From an uncultured Collinsella sp. (GTDB taxonomy: Bacteria > Actinomycetota > Coriobacteriia > Coriobacteriales > Coriobacteriaceae), in contig UQIC01000003.1 of NCBI GenBank assembly GCA_900540985.1, positions 40,112 to 104,111 on the forward strand: 64,000 nucleotides of DNA. The letters are read 5' to 3'. Numbering within the stretch: the stretch's first letter is position 1; each line of letters opens with the position of its first letter. Shown here piece after piece: positions 6,779-14,115 of the stretch. The notes under the pieces are model-generated. The model saw nothing but the letters and a program-made list of their open reading frames with translations, was not told the origin of the DNA and searched no databases. Made by a program: the position numbers and the translations under genes.

Positions 6779-8755
6779 TTACGCTCCATCCCGCGCATGC
6801 TCGGACTCAAACTCTTCAATCGCCGTCATAAACTGCTCGCCAAAGGCGTCGGCTTTTTTCTCGCCAATGCCGTTAACCTGGATCAGCTCGTCGCGTGTCT
6901 GCGGGCGCAGGCGGCACAGGCCGCGCAGGGCCTTGTCGGAGAAGACCATATACGGTGCCATCTCCAGCTCCGTCGAGATCTCCTTGCGGAGGGCGCGCAG
7001 GCGCTCGAACAGCTCGGCATCGTCACCCACGCGCGGGCGCTGATCCAGCTCGGCCTCCTCGCGCAGCAGATCAACCGCACGGCGGGCGCGGGCCGAGGCC
7101 TTGCGCTTGGACGCGCGACGTTTAACGGTAAAGGCGAACGCCTCGTCCTCGACCTCGGTGGCACGCGGGCCCAGCCCCACGACCGGGTACTGCCCCTGCG
7201 AGGTGGCCAAGTAACCGCGGCCGCACAGCTGGCCGATGATGTCCTTGATGCGCCCGACCGATTCGCTCGACAGCTCACCGTAGCCGCGGTCCTCGTCCAG
7301 ATGCATCTGGCGAATGCGCTCGGTGTTGCCGCCGTGAAGCACATCGGCGATGAGCGACTTGCCAAAGCGCATAGGGCGCGTGGCCACATAGCGCACAGCG
7401 GCGCGAGCCATATCGGTAACGTCCTCGACCTCGAACTGCGTGAGGCAGTTGCTGCAGTTTCCGCAGCCCTCGGCGTCGTCTGCCGTGCCGCCCGCGGCGG
7501 CTGCCGCATGCTCGGCCGCGGCCTCGTCACCAAAGTAGCGCAGCATGTATTCGCGCAGGCAGCCGGTGGTATTGCAGTAGCCCTCCATCTGGCTGAGCAG
7601 GCGATAACGGTTCTGGAGCGCCCACGCGCGCTGCTCATCGTCGAGCGCCTCATCGGCAGCATCGCCGCGGTCGATCAGAAAGCGGCGCATACGAAAATCA
7701 TTGCCGTTCCACAGCAAGTGGCAGCTGGCCGGGTCGCCGTCGCGACCGGCGCGGCCCGCCTCCTGGTAGTAGGCCTCAATGCTCTCGGGCACGTTGTTGT
7801 GGATCACGTAGCGCACGTTGGGCTTGTCGATGCCCATGCCAAAGGCGTTGGTGGCAACCATCACCTGGATATCGTCGTCGATAAAGGCGCTCTGGCTTTG
7901 GCGGCGGGCGTCGTTGCCCATGCCGGCATGGTAGCGGCCAACACGAATGCCGCTGGGGCCCAGCGCCTCGGCAAGCTCGCCTGCCAGCGCATCGACCGTC
8001 TTGCGGGTCGAGCAATACACGATGCCGCTCTCGCCCGAATGCGCGATCACATAGTCGCGCACCCACGCGGTCTTGGCCTTGTCGCCCATCTCCTCGCAGC
8101 CAAAGTAGAGGTTTTTGCGATCGAAGCCCGTCACCACCGTCGCCGGGTTTTGCAGGCCGAGCATCTGCTGGATATCCGCGCGCACGCGCTCGGTCGCCGT
8201 AGCGGTAAAGGCCGCCACGATGGGGCGCTGCGGCAGGGAATCGATGAACTCGCGAATCTGCAGGTAGGCGGGGCGGAAATCCTGGCCCCACTGGCTTACG
8301 CAGTGGGCCTCGTCAATGGCCACGAGCGGCACGCCAATGCCGCCGTCCGTCGCGGCTTCCTGCGCAAAGGCCAAAAAACGCGGCTCGAGCAGGCGCTCGG
8401 GCGCCACGTACATAAGCTGGTAGCGGCCCTCGCGCGCCCGCTTGAGCACCGTGTTTTGCTGGGCCGGGGTAAGGCTGGAGTTGAGGTAGCTGGGTCGCGC
8501 ACCCGCCGCGAGCAACGCACGGGTCTGGTCCTCCATAAGCGACAGCAGCGGACTCACCACAAAGGTGATGCCGGGCAGCATGAGCGCGGGCACCTGGTAG
8601 CAAATGGACTTACCGGCGCCCGTGGGCATAACACCCAGCGCATCGCAACCGGCAAGGATCGCATCGACCATGCGGTCCTGTCCCGGGCGAAACGAGGTGT
8701 AGCCAAAATAGGCGCCGAGCGTGTCGAGCGCCATCTGCTGCATGCTATCGGTCAT
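6779..8755 (-). CDS. recQ: ATP-dependent DNA helicase RecQ
   Basis: This 3'-5' DNA helicase of recombination and fork repair has 658 residues. Walker A is PTGAGKSICYQVP (about 39-51), the DEAH box is AIDEAHCVSQWGQDFRP (about 144-160) and motif VI is QEAGRAGRDG (about 326-335). The RQC zinc site is formed by CNTTGC (about 387-392) and CGNCSNC (about 424-430). An HRDC domain (about 570-645) follows a charged linker, and the family length of about 600-700 is met. The start at 8755 has TAGGAAACC before the ATG. The 3' end runs directly into a gntR gene 2 bases later, a curious pairing of a repair helicase with sugar regulation. Identification is certain. Confidence 0.97.
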   Translation of the reverse strand: MTDSMQQMALDTLGAYFGYTSFRPGQDRMVDAILAGCDALGVMPTGAGKSICYQVPALMLPGITFVVSPLLSLMEDQTRALLAAGARPSYLNSSLTPAQQNTVLKRAREGRYQLMYVAPERLLEPRFLAFAQEAATDGGIGVPLVAIDEAHCVSQWGQDFRPAYLQIREFIDSLPQRPIVAAFTATATERVRADIQQMLGLQNPATVVTGFDRKNLYFGCEEMGDKAKTAWVRDYVIAHSGESGIVYCSTRKTVDALAGELAEALGPSGIRVGRYHAGMGNDARRQSQSAFIDDDIQVMVATNAFGMGIDKPNVRYVIHNNVPESIEAYYQEAGRAGRDGDPASCHLLWNGNDFRMRRFLIDRGDAADEALDDEQRAWALQNRYRLLSQMEGYCNTTGCLREYMLRYFGDEAAAEHAAAAAGGTADDAEGCGNCSNCLTQFEVEDVTDMARAAVRYVATRPMRFGKSLIADVLHGGNTERIRQMHLDEDRGYGELSSESVGRIKDIIGQLCGRGYLATSQGQYPVVGLGPRATEVEDEAFAFTVKRRASKRKASARARRAVDLLREEAELDQRPRVGDDAELFERLRALRKEISTELEMAPYMVFSDKALRGLCRLRPQTRDELIQVNGIGEKKADAFGEQFMTAIEEFESEHARDGA

Positions 8756-8852
8756 GGTTTCCTAACGTCCAAGTCATCTGCCGCCGATTATACGCCGCCA
8801 AGCAGACCGGTGCCGCGCGGCGGCCGGCCACGGGCGATGCAATCCGAAGGGA

Positions 8853-8950
8853 ACGAGCGTGGGATTTTTGGACACTTTCCGGATGAGCGTGGATAATCTC
8901 CCACTTTGAACCCGTCACCAAGCCAAAAACGGGAGATTATCCACGCTCAT
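8853..8950. repeat. GAGCGTGGA repeat element, copy 3 (inverted)
   Basis: GAACGAGCGTGGGATTTTTG and GACACTTTCC are followed by the hairpin GATGAGCGTGGATAATCTCCC...GGGAGATTATCCACGCTCAT. The arms (about 8883-8902 and 8931-8950) match those at 865 and 2266. The extra TCCACGCTCGTT unit lies on the opposite side, so the element is reversed relative to the other two. Confidence 0.8.
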
Positions 8951-8958
8951 TCTGTGGG

Positions 8959-9014
8959 TAGTCATTGGGGACGTTCTTGAATGACCAGTCGTTTAAGAAC
9001 GTCCCCAATGACTA
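8959..9014. repeat. GGGGACG-core hairpin, TAGTCATT-arm type
   Basis: Perfect 20-bp arms (8959-8978 and 8995-9014, TAGTCATTGGGGACGTTCTT) enclose a 16-base loop GAATGACCAGTCGTTT. A near-identical copy is at 55295-55354, with nearly the same loop. Confidence 0.88.
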
Positions 9015-9041
9015 TCTTGACAAGCGCGGAAATGTCGCTGG

Positions 9042-9244
9042 TTGAGCATAAGTCAGCGAAAACGCCCCTAAGCGAGCAAGGTGACGTGAAAGAGGAGGGA
9101 AGCGTACTTCGGTACGCGACCGACGATTGAACGTCAGATTGCCGCTTAGGGGCGTTTGCAGCGTCGACCGGTCCGCCGTTCGTCAGAACGGCGGAACCAA
9201 AGGCGCAGCGTCGAGCCGTTGCGCGGTTTGGAAAACCGCGCAAC
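9042..9244 (-). other. Covarying 3'-end structured element, copy C1
   Basis: It begins 6 bases after the stop of the GntR gene at 9250, in its 3' untranslated region. On the minus strand it holds a 12-bp hairpin (9218-9244), a hairpin with CCGCCGTTC arms (about 9172-9195), the constant word GGTCGACGCTGC, and then three nested stems: P1 9063-9073 with 9144-9154, P3 GCAA/TTGC 9076-9079 with 9139-9142, and P2 GACGT/ACGTC 9083-9087 with 9131-9135. A GCGTAC-TTCG-GTACGC hairpin caps the structure. It ends with GCTGACTTATGCTCAACC. The same layout with different paired bases occurs at 17341-17502 and 22229-22357. Confidence 0.75.
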
Positions 9245-9249
9245 TAGAG

Positions 9250-9969
9250 CTACATCACCATGACGTAGCGACTACCCACGTAGTACTGTTTGCCGAGCAA
9301 GACCGGCTCATCGTTGGGACCGGTAAAGCCGGCACGCAGGTTGAGCAGCGGATCGTGCGGGGCAATGCCCAGCTCGGCCGCCTGCTCAGCGTTAGCTCGA
9401 ACGGCCTCGACCGTGCGGTAGCCAACCGAGACAATCGGCGTTCCGCCAACACGCTCGACCTCGGCAAAAATCGACTTGTCCTCAAGATCGGCCGTCAACA
9501 GCTCACGGTAGGCGTCAAACGGCACAAAGATGTTCTCCTCAAAGATGGGCTCGCCATCGGCCGTACGCACGCGCTTGATATGCAGCAGCAGTGCGTCCTT
9601 CTGCAGGCCAAAGAACTCCATCTCGTTTTGGCGCGCCGGAACGATCTGGCGATCGACCACATGTGCACCGGCCTTCATGCCGTTGTTGGCACACAGCGCG
9701 GTAAACGTCTGCAGCGTCGAGGCGTGGAACTGGCGATTGATATGCGGCGTGGAAACAAAGGTGCCGCGGCCCTGTTGCTTAACCAGGTAACCATCGGAGC
9801 ACAGCTCCTCGACGGCGCGGCGCACCGTAATTCGGCTTACCTCGTACTGCTCGGCTAGCTCAAGCTCGGACGGAATACGCTCCTTGGGTGCATAAACACC
9901 TTTCTCGATCGCATCCTTGATCTCGTCATAAATCTGCTGGTAAAGCGGTGCATTTTTGGGTGCAGGCAT
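9250..9969 (-). CDS. GntR-family repressor with UTRA domain, copy 2 (probable PTS-operon regulator)
   Basis: The protein has 239 residues. The winged HTH spans about residues 5-73 (APLYQQIYDEIKDAIEKG, IPSELELAEQYEVSRITVRR, QGRGTFVST), and the UTRA domain about 90-238 ends YYVGSRYVMVM. An operator-like ACGT-N5-ACGT lies at 10007-10019, just upstream of its own start. The same site is at 15903-15915, at the promoter of the mannose-family PTS operon, so this protein probably represses both. The ribosome binding site is weak (AAGAGTGATCAGAT). The neighbours YitT and recQ seem unrelated. The likely inducer is a sugar phosphate made by the PTS or the SIS enzyme (inference). Confidence 0.86.
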   Translation of the reverse strand: MPAPKNAPLYQQIYDEIKDAIEKGVYAPKERIPSELELAEQYEVSRITVRRAVEELCSDGYLVKQQGRGTFVSTPHINRQFHASTLQTFTALCANNGMKAGAHVVDRQIVPARQNEMEFFGLQKDALLLHIKRVRTADGEPIFEENIFVPFDAYRELLTADLEDKSIFAEVERVGGTPIVSVGYRTVEAVRANAEQAAELGIAPHDPLLNLRAGFTGPNDEPVLLGKQYYVGSRYVMVM

Positions 9970-10006
9970 ATCTGATCACTCTTATCGAAATATCGAAATA
10001 ACTAAT

Positions 10007-10019
10007 ACGTATATAACGT
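10007..10019. promoter_or_regulatory. Candidate operator ACGT-ATATA-ACGT
   Basis: ACGTATATAACGT lies 38 bases upstream of the gntR start at 9969, in AT-rich promoter DNA. It matches the spacing of ACGT-CTTAT-ACGT at 15903-15915 before the PTS operon; TATAACGTCT is shared around both. Confidence 0.55.
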
Positions 10020-10061
10020 CTAGTTTCATATTATCTCATATTGATAAAACGATACACCATC

Positions 10062-10094
10062 CCTACCAAAAAGCGACAGCTTCATTTTGGTAGG
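10062..10094. repeat. Diverged hairpin of the CCTACCAAA type
   Basis: Ten-bp arms CCTACCAAAA and TTTTGGTAGG enclose AGCGACAGCTTCA, in which the GGGACAGG core has decayed. The 3' flank TTTTATCTGGGCAAACGAGA is shared with the copies at 188-227 (inverted) and 11941. Confidence 0.75.
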
Positions 10095-10112
10095 TTTTAT
10101 CTGGGCAAACGA

Positions 10113-10148
10113 GAGCCCCTCGAAAGCAACGAGGCTTTCGCGGGGCTC
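10113..10148 (-). terminator. Terminator of the YitT-family gene
   Basis: The minus-strand stem GAGCCCCGCGAAAGC pairs with GCTTTCGAGGGGCTC around CTCGTT. It lies 42 bases after the stop and is followed by TCGTTTG, a weak T tract. Confidence 0.6.
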
Positions 10149-10189
10149 AAGTGGGCAGGATCACGCCGGGCCGGCAAAATGCCAATACC

Positions 10190-11197
10190 CTACTTGCCGT
10201 CGTCCTGCTGCAGGCTGTCCTGCTCGCTGAGGCGCGCCTGCCTGCTGGCCATGCGCGCGGGCTTGTCGGGATCGGGTACGGCCGTGGGCATGGGCTCGTC
10301 GACATGACCGCCCCACCAGCCGCCCACAAAGTTGAGCGTGTGGAACACGTTGATCACGGCGCCGGGATCAATGTCGCACACTAGCTTGATAATGTCCTGG
10401 CTCTCATAGGTCGAGACAAAGGCGTGCAGCAGATACATCTTTTCGCGGCTGTATCCGCCGATGACCTCGGCGCAGCTAATGCCGTGCTGAAAATGGTCAA
10501 CATAGGCGGTCATGACTTCGTCTGCCTTGCGCGTCGTGATCTGCAGCGTCACGCGGTCGTAGCGACGATAGAAACTGTCGATGGTCTTGGTCGAAATAAA
10601 CTGGAACACGATGGAGTACGCCGCGTTGTCCCAGCCAAACACAAAGCCAAAGATCGCCAGGATAAAGCAGTTGAAACCAAAGATGACGCCCCAGATAGTC
10701 TTGCCCGTGTGGTTGGAGACCCACAGCGCGATAAAGTCGGTGCCGCCGGTGGATGCGCCGGACTTTAGCGCGATGGCAGCGCCCAGACCCGAGACCACGC
10801 CGCCAAAAATGATGAGCATAATCTTGTCGCCCAAAAACGGGGCAAAGTGAAAGATGTTGAGGAACAGCGACGAGAGCACGACCTGCATCATCGAGAAGAT
10901 GACGAAGCGTTTGCTAATGCCGCTCCAGCATAGGAGCGCCACGGGGATGTTGAGCGCGAGCATGCCGAGCGAGATGTCGATTCGAACGCCGCCGAGCGAG
11001 GTAACGCGATCGAGCAGGACCGCGACGCCGGTAAGACCACTCGGAAGCAGGTCGGCGGGCCGAATGAACGCCTGGATCAGGAATGTCTGGAGAACGGCGG
11101 AAATGGTGACTGCCACAGCGGTGATGGCGCGGCGGACGATGGTGAGACGGCCGAGCACGAGCACGCGATCCGTGAGCTGATCGATGGCGTTCGCCAC
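10190..11197 (-). CDS. YitT family membrane protein (DUF161/DUF2179)
   Basis: A membrane protein of 335 residues with about six transmembrane helices in the first 200 residues, including SAVLQTFLIQAFIRPADLL and the family motif KSGASTGGTDFIALW (about 144-158). A soluble C-terminal DUF2179 domain (about 205-285) holds DRVTLQITTRKADEV and DPGAVINVFHT. The family is widespread but its transport or signalling role is not established. It starts with GTG, 5 bases after AAAGGAG. The last 45 residues are a charged, low-complexity tail. A GGGGACAG hairpin repeat separates it from the HAD gene upstream, and a terminator follows. Confidence 0.9.
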   Translation of the reverse strand: MANAIDQLTDRVLVLGRLTIVRRAITAVAVTISAVLQTFLIQAFIRPADLLPSGLTGVAVLLDRVTSLGGVRIDISLGMLALNIPVALLCWSGISKRFVIFSMMQVVLSSLFLNIFHFAPFLGDKIMLIIFGGVVSGLGAAIALKSGASTGGTDFIALWVSNHTGKTIWGVIFGFNCFILAIFGFVFGWDNAAYSIVFQFISTKTIDSFYRRYDRVTLQITTRKADEVMTAYVDHFQHGISCAEVIGGYSREKMYLLHAFVSTYESQDIIKLVCDIDPGAVINVFHTLNFVGGWWGGHVDEPMPTAVPDPDKPARMASRQARLSEQDSLQQDDGK

Positions 11198-11254
11198 GCA
11201 GGCTCCTTTCGAAGGCAGATGTAGTTGTGGGGCGCGCCAGCGATTGTAGCATGG

Positions 11255-11289
11255 ACCACCACAAAGGGGACAGGCACCTTCGTGGTGGT
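11255..11289. repeat. GGGGACAG-core hairpin, TGGTGG-arm type
   Basis: Thirteen-bp arms ACCACCACAAAGG and CCTTCGTGGTGGT (one mismatch) enclose the loop GGACAGGCA identical to the copy at 121. It ends 8 bases before the HAD stop codon region at 11297, so it sits in that gene's 3' end. Confidence 0.85.
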
Positions 11290-11296
11290 TTTGCTG

Positions 11297-11926
11297 CTAG
11301 ATGGCAGATAGGATGTCGGTCAGGTTGTCGATGACAACGTCGGCGGCGGACTGGTCCAGGTTGACGCCCTCGTGCGGGCGCAGCGCCAGGACGCGGGCGC
11401 CGGAGCGCTTGCCGGCCTCGATGCCCAAAGGCGAGTCCTCGATAACCAGGCACTCGGCAGGCTCCACCCCCAGCGCCTCCATGGCACGCAGGTAGATCTC
11501 GGGGTCGGGCTTAAACGCACTGCACTCGTGGCCGCTGATGGTGTAGTCCAGCACGTCGGCGATACCGGCAATCTCCACCAGCTCGTCAATGAGCTCGCGA
11601 TAGGACGAGCTCGCGATGGCACACTTCACGCCGCGCTCGTGCAGCTCGCGCATCACCGGCTCCGTCTGCTCGTTGAGCAGCTCGGCATACGGAACGGGAT
11701 GGTCCGGGCTGTAGACCTGCTTGTACTCCACGCGCAGGCGCTCGCGTAGCTCAGCATCGTCGGGCACCAGCGCCTCCCAAATGGCGGGCTCGTTAGACCC
11801 AGAAAGATCGGGGATCTCGTCAAAGTGGAAGCCCTTCTCCTCCATAAACGCCACGCGACGACGGTTGTAGAACCACTCGGTATCGACCAGCACGCCGTCC
11901 ATATCAAACAGCACTGCCTTGATCAT
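11297..11926 (-). CDS. HAD-superfamily phosphatase (beta-phosphoglucomutase-like)
   Basis: A cytosolic HAD hydrolase of 209 residues. Motif I is FDMDGVLVDTE (residues 6-16), with the aspartate nucleophile and acid, motif II is ASSSYRELI (about 110-118) and motif IV is VIEDSPLGIEAG (about 166-177). A helical cap lies between, as in the PGMB/YniC group that acts on sugar phosphates. The start at 11926 is chosen because GGGAGGAG lies 6 bases upstream. It follows the PTS-SIS operon in the same direction, but a terminator and a hairpin repeat lie between, so it may be separate. A role in clearing sugar phosphates from that pathway is plausible but unproven. Confidence 0.85.
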   Translation of the reverse strand: MIKAVLFDMDGVLVDTEWFYNRRRVAFMEEKGFHFDEIPDLSGSNEPAIWEALVPDDAELRERLRVEYKQVYSPDHPVPYAELLNEQTEPVMRELHERGVKCAIASSSYRELIDELVEIAGIADVLDYTISGHECSAFKPDPEIYLRAMEALGVEPAECLVIEDSPLGIEAGKRSGARVLALRPHEGVNLDQSAADVVIDNLTDILSAI

Positions 11927-11940
11927 ACGCATCTCCTCCC

Positions 11941-11975
11941 ACCTGCCAAAAAGGGACAGGTTTATTTTGGTAGGT
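11941..11975. repeat. GGGACAGG-core hairpin, CCTGCCAAA-arm type
   Basis: Eleven-bp arms ACCTGCCAAAA and TTTTGGTAGGT (one G-T pair) enclose AGGGACAGGTTTA, followed by the shared flank TTTATCTGGG. It lies just upstream of the HAD ribosome binding site, the same position as the copy at 188-227 relative to its gene. Confidence 0.85.
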
Positions 11976-12020
11976 TTTATCTGGGGTTTTGCGACACGAC
12001 AGACACGCCCTCCCCAGAGC

Positions 12021-12052
12021 AAAAAAGGGGACGGGGCGCAAACCCCATCCCC
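12021..12052 (-). terminator. Terminator of the mannose-family PTS / SIS operon
   Basis: The minus-strand stem GGGGATGGGG pairs with CCCCGTCCCC around TTTGCG and is followed by TTTTTTGC, 35 bases after the SIS stop. Confidence 0.88.
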
Positions 12053-12086
12053 TCTCAATCAACCCGTAAGGTCTACTTACTTGTGA

Positions 12087-13070
12087 TTAGTAGGAAAGCT
12101 TCCACATGTAGCGACGCATGGTCAGCGGGTGCTGACGGGCCTCGGCGATCTGGTTGCCGTACTCGCGCATAACGGCGAGGTGCAGCAGCGGGTTGAAGTA
12201 GGTGACGACGCTCGCGGGCACGGCGTCAGCCAGGCCGTAGTCCTTGGAGTCGATCAGAGCGACCTTGGCGCCCATGCGCTCAAGGAAGGTGAGGGCGCGG
12301 GCGTCCATCGGACGGGTGGCGCCATCGGACATGAAGAAGACGTAGGGCTTACCCTCGGTGGAAACCTCGAACGGGCCGTGGAAGTACTCGCCGGTGTTGT
12401 AGGCGGCGGCATCGATCCACTGCATCTCGGTGAACAGGAAGGCGGCGTGAGAATAAGCCATCTTCTCGGAGGCACCGGAAGCCATGAAGTAGATCATCTT
12501 GTCGTCCTTGAAGTCCTCGGCGAACTTCTTGGCGAGCTTCTTGCAGTGCTGAGCGGCGTTCTCGCAGAGCTCGAAGACGTTGGTGAGGCCGGTGATCATG
12601 TCCTCGTAGTGGTCATAGCCCTCGGTCTGCTGAAGGATCTCGACAGCAAGAGCGATGGCGTAGCCGGGCTTCTCGCACTTGGCAGCGAAGTTGGCGTGGA
12701 AGCCGTGAACGATGACGTAGTCAGCGTCGACGGTCAGAGCGGAGCCAGCCTTGTTGGTGAGGGAGACGACCGGGCAGTTGTGCTTCTTGGCGGTCTTGTT
12801 GGCCTCGACGGTCTCGGGCGTGGAGCCACCGAGGGAGCAGGTGATCACGAAGGTGTGCTCGTTGACCCAGGAAGGCGTGTCGTAGTTGAACTCGTTAGCG
12901 GTGAAGATCTGAACGTTCAGCTTGTCCGTGTTGTTGGCCAGGAAGTACTTGGCGGGGTAAAGGTCGGACATGGAAGCACCGCAGCCGACGAAGGCGACGC
13001 TGTGGATCTCGTGGTTGGACAGGACGTCAGCGACGATCTGCTTAGGGAGGTTAAGGTCGATCTCGTACAT
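12087..13070 (-). CDS. SIS-domain sugar-phosphate deglycase/isomerase, copy 2 (PTS operon)
   Basis: The protein has 327 residues and two SIS repeats: VGCGASMSDLYPAK (about 27-40), TCSLGGSTPETVEA (about 75-88), then FMASGASEKMAY (about 194-205) and the deglycase loop TGEYFHGPFEV (about 224-234). The C-terminus RRYMWKLSY closely resembles copy 3. As the last gene after IIAB-IIC-IID, it should act on the phosphorylated sugar delivered by that PTS. The same gene set occurs in glucoselysine/fructoselysine systems, where this enzyme releases the amino acid. Start at 13070: AAAGGA lies 9 bases upstream, whereas the in-frame ATG at 13079 would directly abut it. Hairpins fill the 198 bases between IID and this gene. 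Confidence 0.8.
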   Translation of the reverse strand: MYEIDLNLPKQIVADVLSNHEIHSVAFVGCGASMSDLYPAKYFLANNTDKLNVQIFTANEFNYDTPSWVNEHTFVITCSLGGSTPETVEANKTAKKHNCPVVSLTNKAGSALTVDADYVIVHGFHANFAAKCEKPGYAIALAVEILQQTEGYDHYEDMITGLTNVFELCENAAQHCKKLAKKFAEDFKDDKMIYFMASGASEKMAYSHAAFLFTEMQWIDAAAYNTGEYFHGPFEVSTEGKPYVFFMSDGATRPMDARALTFLERMGAKVALIDSKDYGLADAVPASVVTYFNPLLHLAVMREYGNQIAEARQHPLTMRRYMWKLSY

Positions 13071-13162
13071 CTGACACATTCCTTTCGATTTTTGCGGCGC
13101 CACATTGCCGGGCGCTCGCAGGGTTACCGTGATTTGGACCGAGTCGCCGGCCCGTTGAGGAA

Positions 13163-13189
13163 GTGTCAAAGGAACTGTCCCTTTGACAC
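13163..13189. repeat. GGGACAG-core hairpin, TGTCAAAGG-arm type
   Basis: Perfect 10-bp arms GTGTCAAAGG and CCTTTGACAC enclose AACTGTC, so the core on the other strand reads GGGACAGTT. It lies inside the PTS operon, between IID and SIS. Confidence 0.85.
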
Positions 13190-13203
13190 ATTTAGGGATG
13201 GAA

Positions 13204-13234
13204 GCCTGCCTGGGGTATGGGATGCCAGGCAGGC
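13204..13234. other. Intra-operon hairpin
   Basis: GCCTGCCTGG pairs with CCAGGCAGGC around an 11-base loop, 34 bases after the IID stop. There is no T-run, so it may stabilise the upstream PTS message or set SIS expression (inference). Confidence 0.6.
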
Positions 13235-13268
13235 CCCCGGGGGAAAGCGATTAGGCGCTTGGTCGCGA

Positions 13269-14102
13269 CTAGGCCAGGATGCCGGCCGCGGAGAGGGCGA
13301 TGCCGCCCACGATGGCGATCACGAGAAGCCAACCGGTGTTGACGTTCTTCTTGATGAGCCAGTACATAAGGCCGGTGAGGCCGAGGGAGATCATCTGGGG
13401 CATCATGCCATCCAGGATGTCCTGGATAACGACGGTACCCTCAGCGAACTGCAGCGGGGTGGTGGCGCCGATCAGCGTGGCGATCATGCCGCCCACGGAC
13501 ATAAGACCCACGATGCCGCAGACATACATGAGCTTCTCCATGAGGTCGCCGCCCTGAAGCTTGCTCAGGTACTCGTGGCCGCCCTGATAGCCCATCTTGG
13601 CTGCGAACCAAGTGATCAGCACAGAGGGGACGATGGAGATGAGCATGGCCAGGATCGGGCCCATGATGGAGCCCTGCTGAGCCAGCTGAACGCCCAGGCC
13701 AAAGGCGATAACGCGGATGGTGCCCTGGAAGAAGGAGTCACCGATGCCGGAAAGCGGACCCATGAGGGAGGTCTTGACCGCGTTAATCGAATCGGGATCG
13801 AAGTTCTCGGGATCCTTGGCGTACTCCTCCTCCATGGAGGCGGAGAGACCCAGGATGAAAGCGCTCGTCTGCGGGGTGCAGTTGTAGAACGCCATGTGAC
13901 GGTGGTAAGCCTCTTTCTTAGCAGCGAGCTGCTTGGGGTCGGACTCGTCCGGATAGAGGCGATCGAGCGTGGGAACCATGCCGTAGAGGAAGCCCATGTT
14001 CATCTGACGCTCGTAGTTCCAAGAGGCCTGGATGGCCCAGGAGCGCCAGAAGAACTGGCTGACCTTCTTGTTCAGGGACACGTCCTTGGTTGCGGTTGCC
14101 AT
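13269..14102 (-). CDS. PTS mannose-family IID component
   Basis: Membrane subunit IID of a mannose/sorbose-class phosphotransferase system, 277 residues. It begins MATATKDVSLNKK followed by SQFFWRSWAIQASWNYERQ, the conserved cytoplasmic start of IID. GPLSGIGDSFFQGT (about 139-152) is the family hallmark. Three or four hydrophobic helices follow, the last being LLVIAIVGGIALSAAG. With IIC it forms the sugar channel. The start at 14102 has AAGGAGG 8 bases upstream; the longer open frame would run back into IIC. The stop of IIC lies 13 bases before this start. Confidence 0.94.
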   Translation of the reverse strand: MATATKDVSLNKKVSQFFWRSWAIQASWNYERQMNMGFLYGMVPTLDRLYPDESDPKQLAAKKEAYHRHMAFYNCTPQTSAFILGLSASMEEEYAKDPENFDPDSINAVKTSLMGPLSGIGDSFFQGTIRVIAFGLGVQLAQQGSIMGPILAMLISIVPSVLITWFAAKMGYQGGHEYLSKLQGGDLMEKLMYVCGIVGLMSVGGMIATLIGATTPLQFAEGTVVIQDILDGMMPQMISLGLTGLMYWLIKKNVNTGWLLVIAIVGGIALSAAGILA

Positions 14103-14115
14103 AGTGTGTTCCTCC

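Noticed and set aside
6797..8896. 699-codon open frame on the plus strand opposite recQ
   Set aside because: It mirrors recQ exactly, has no ribosome binding site and shows only Ala/Arg/Leu/Gly-rich composition, as expected of an antisense frame in GC-rich DNA.
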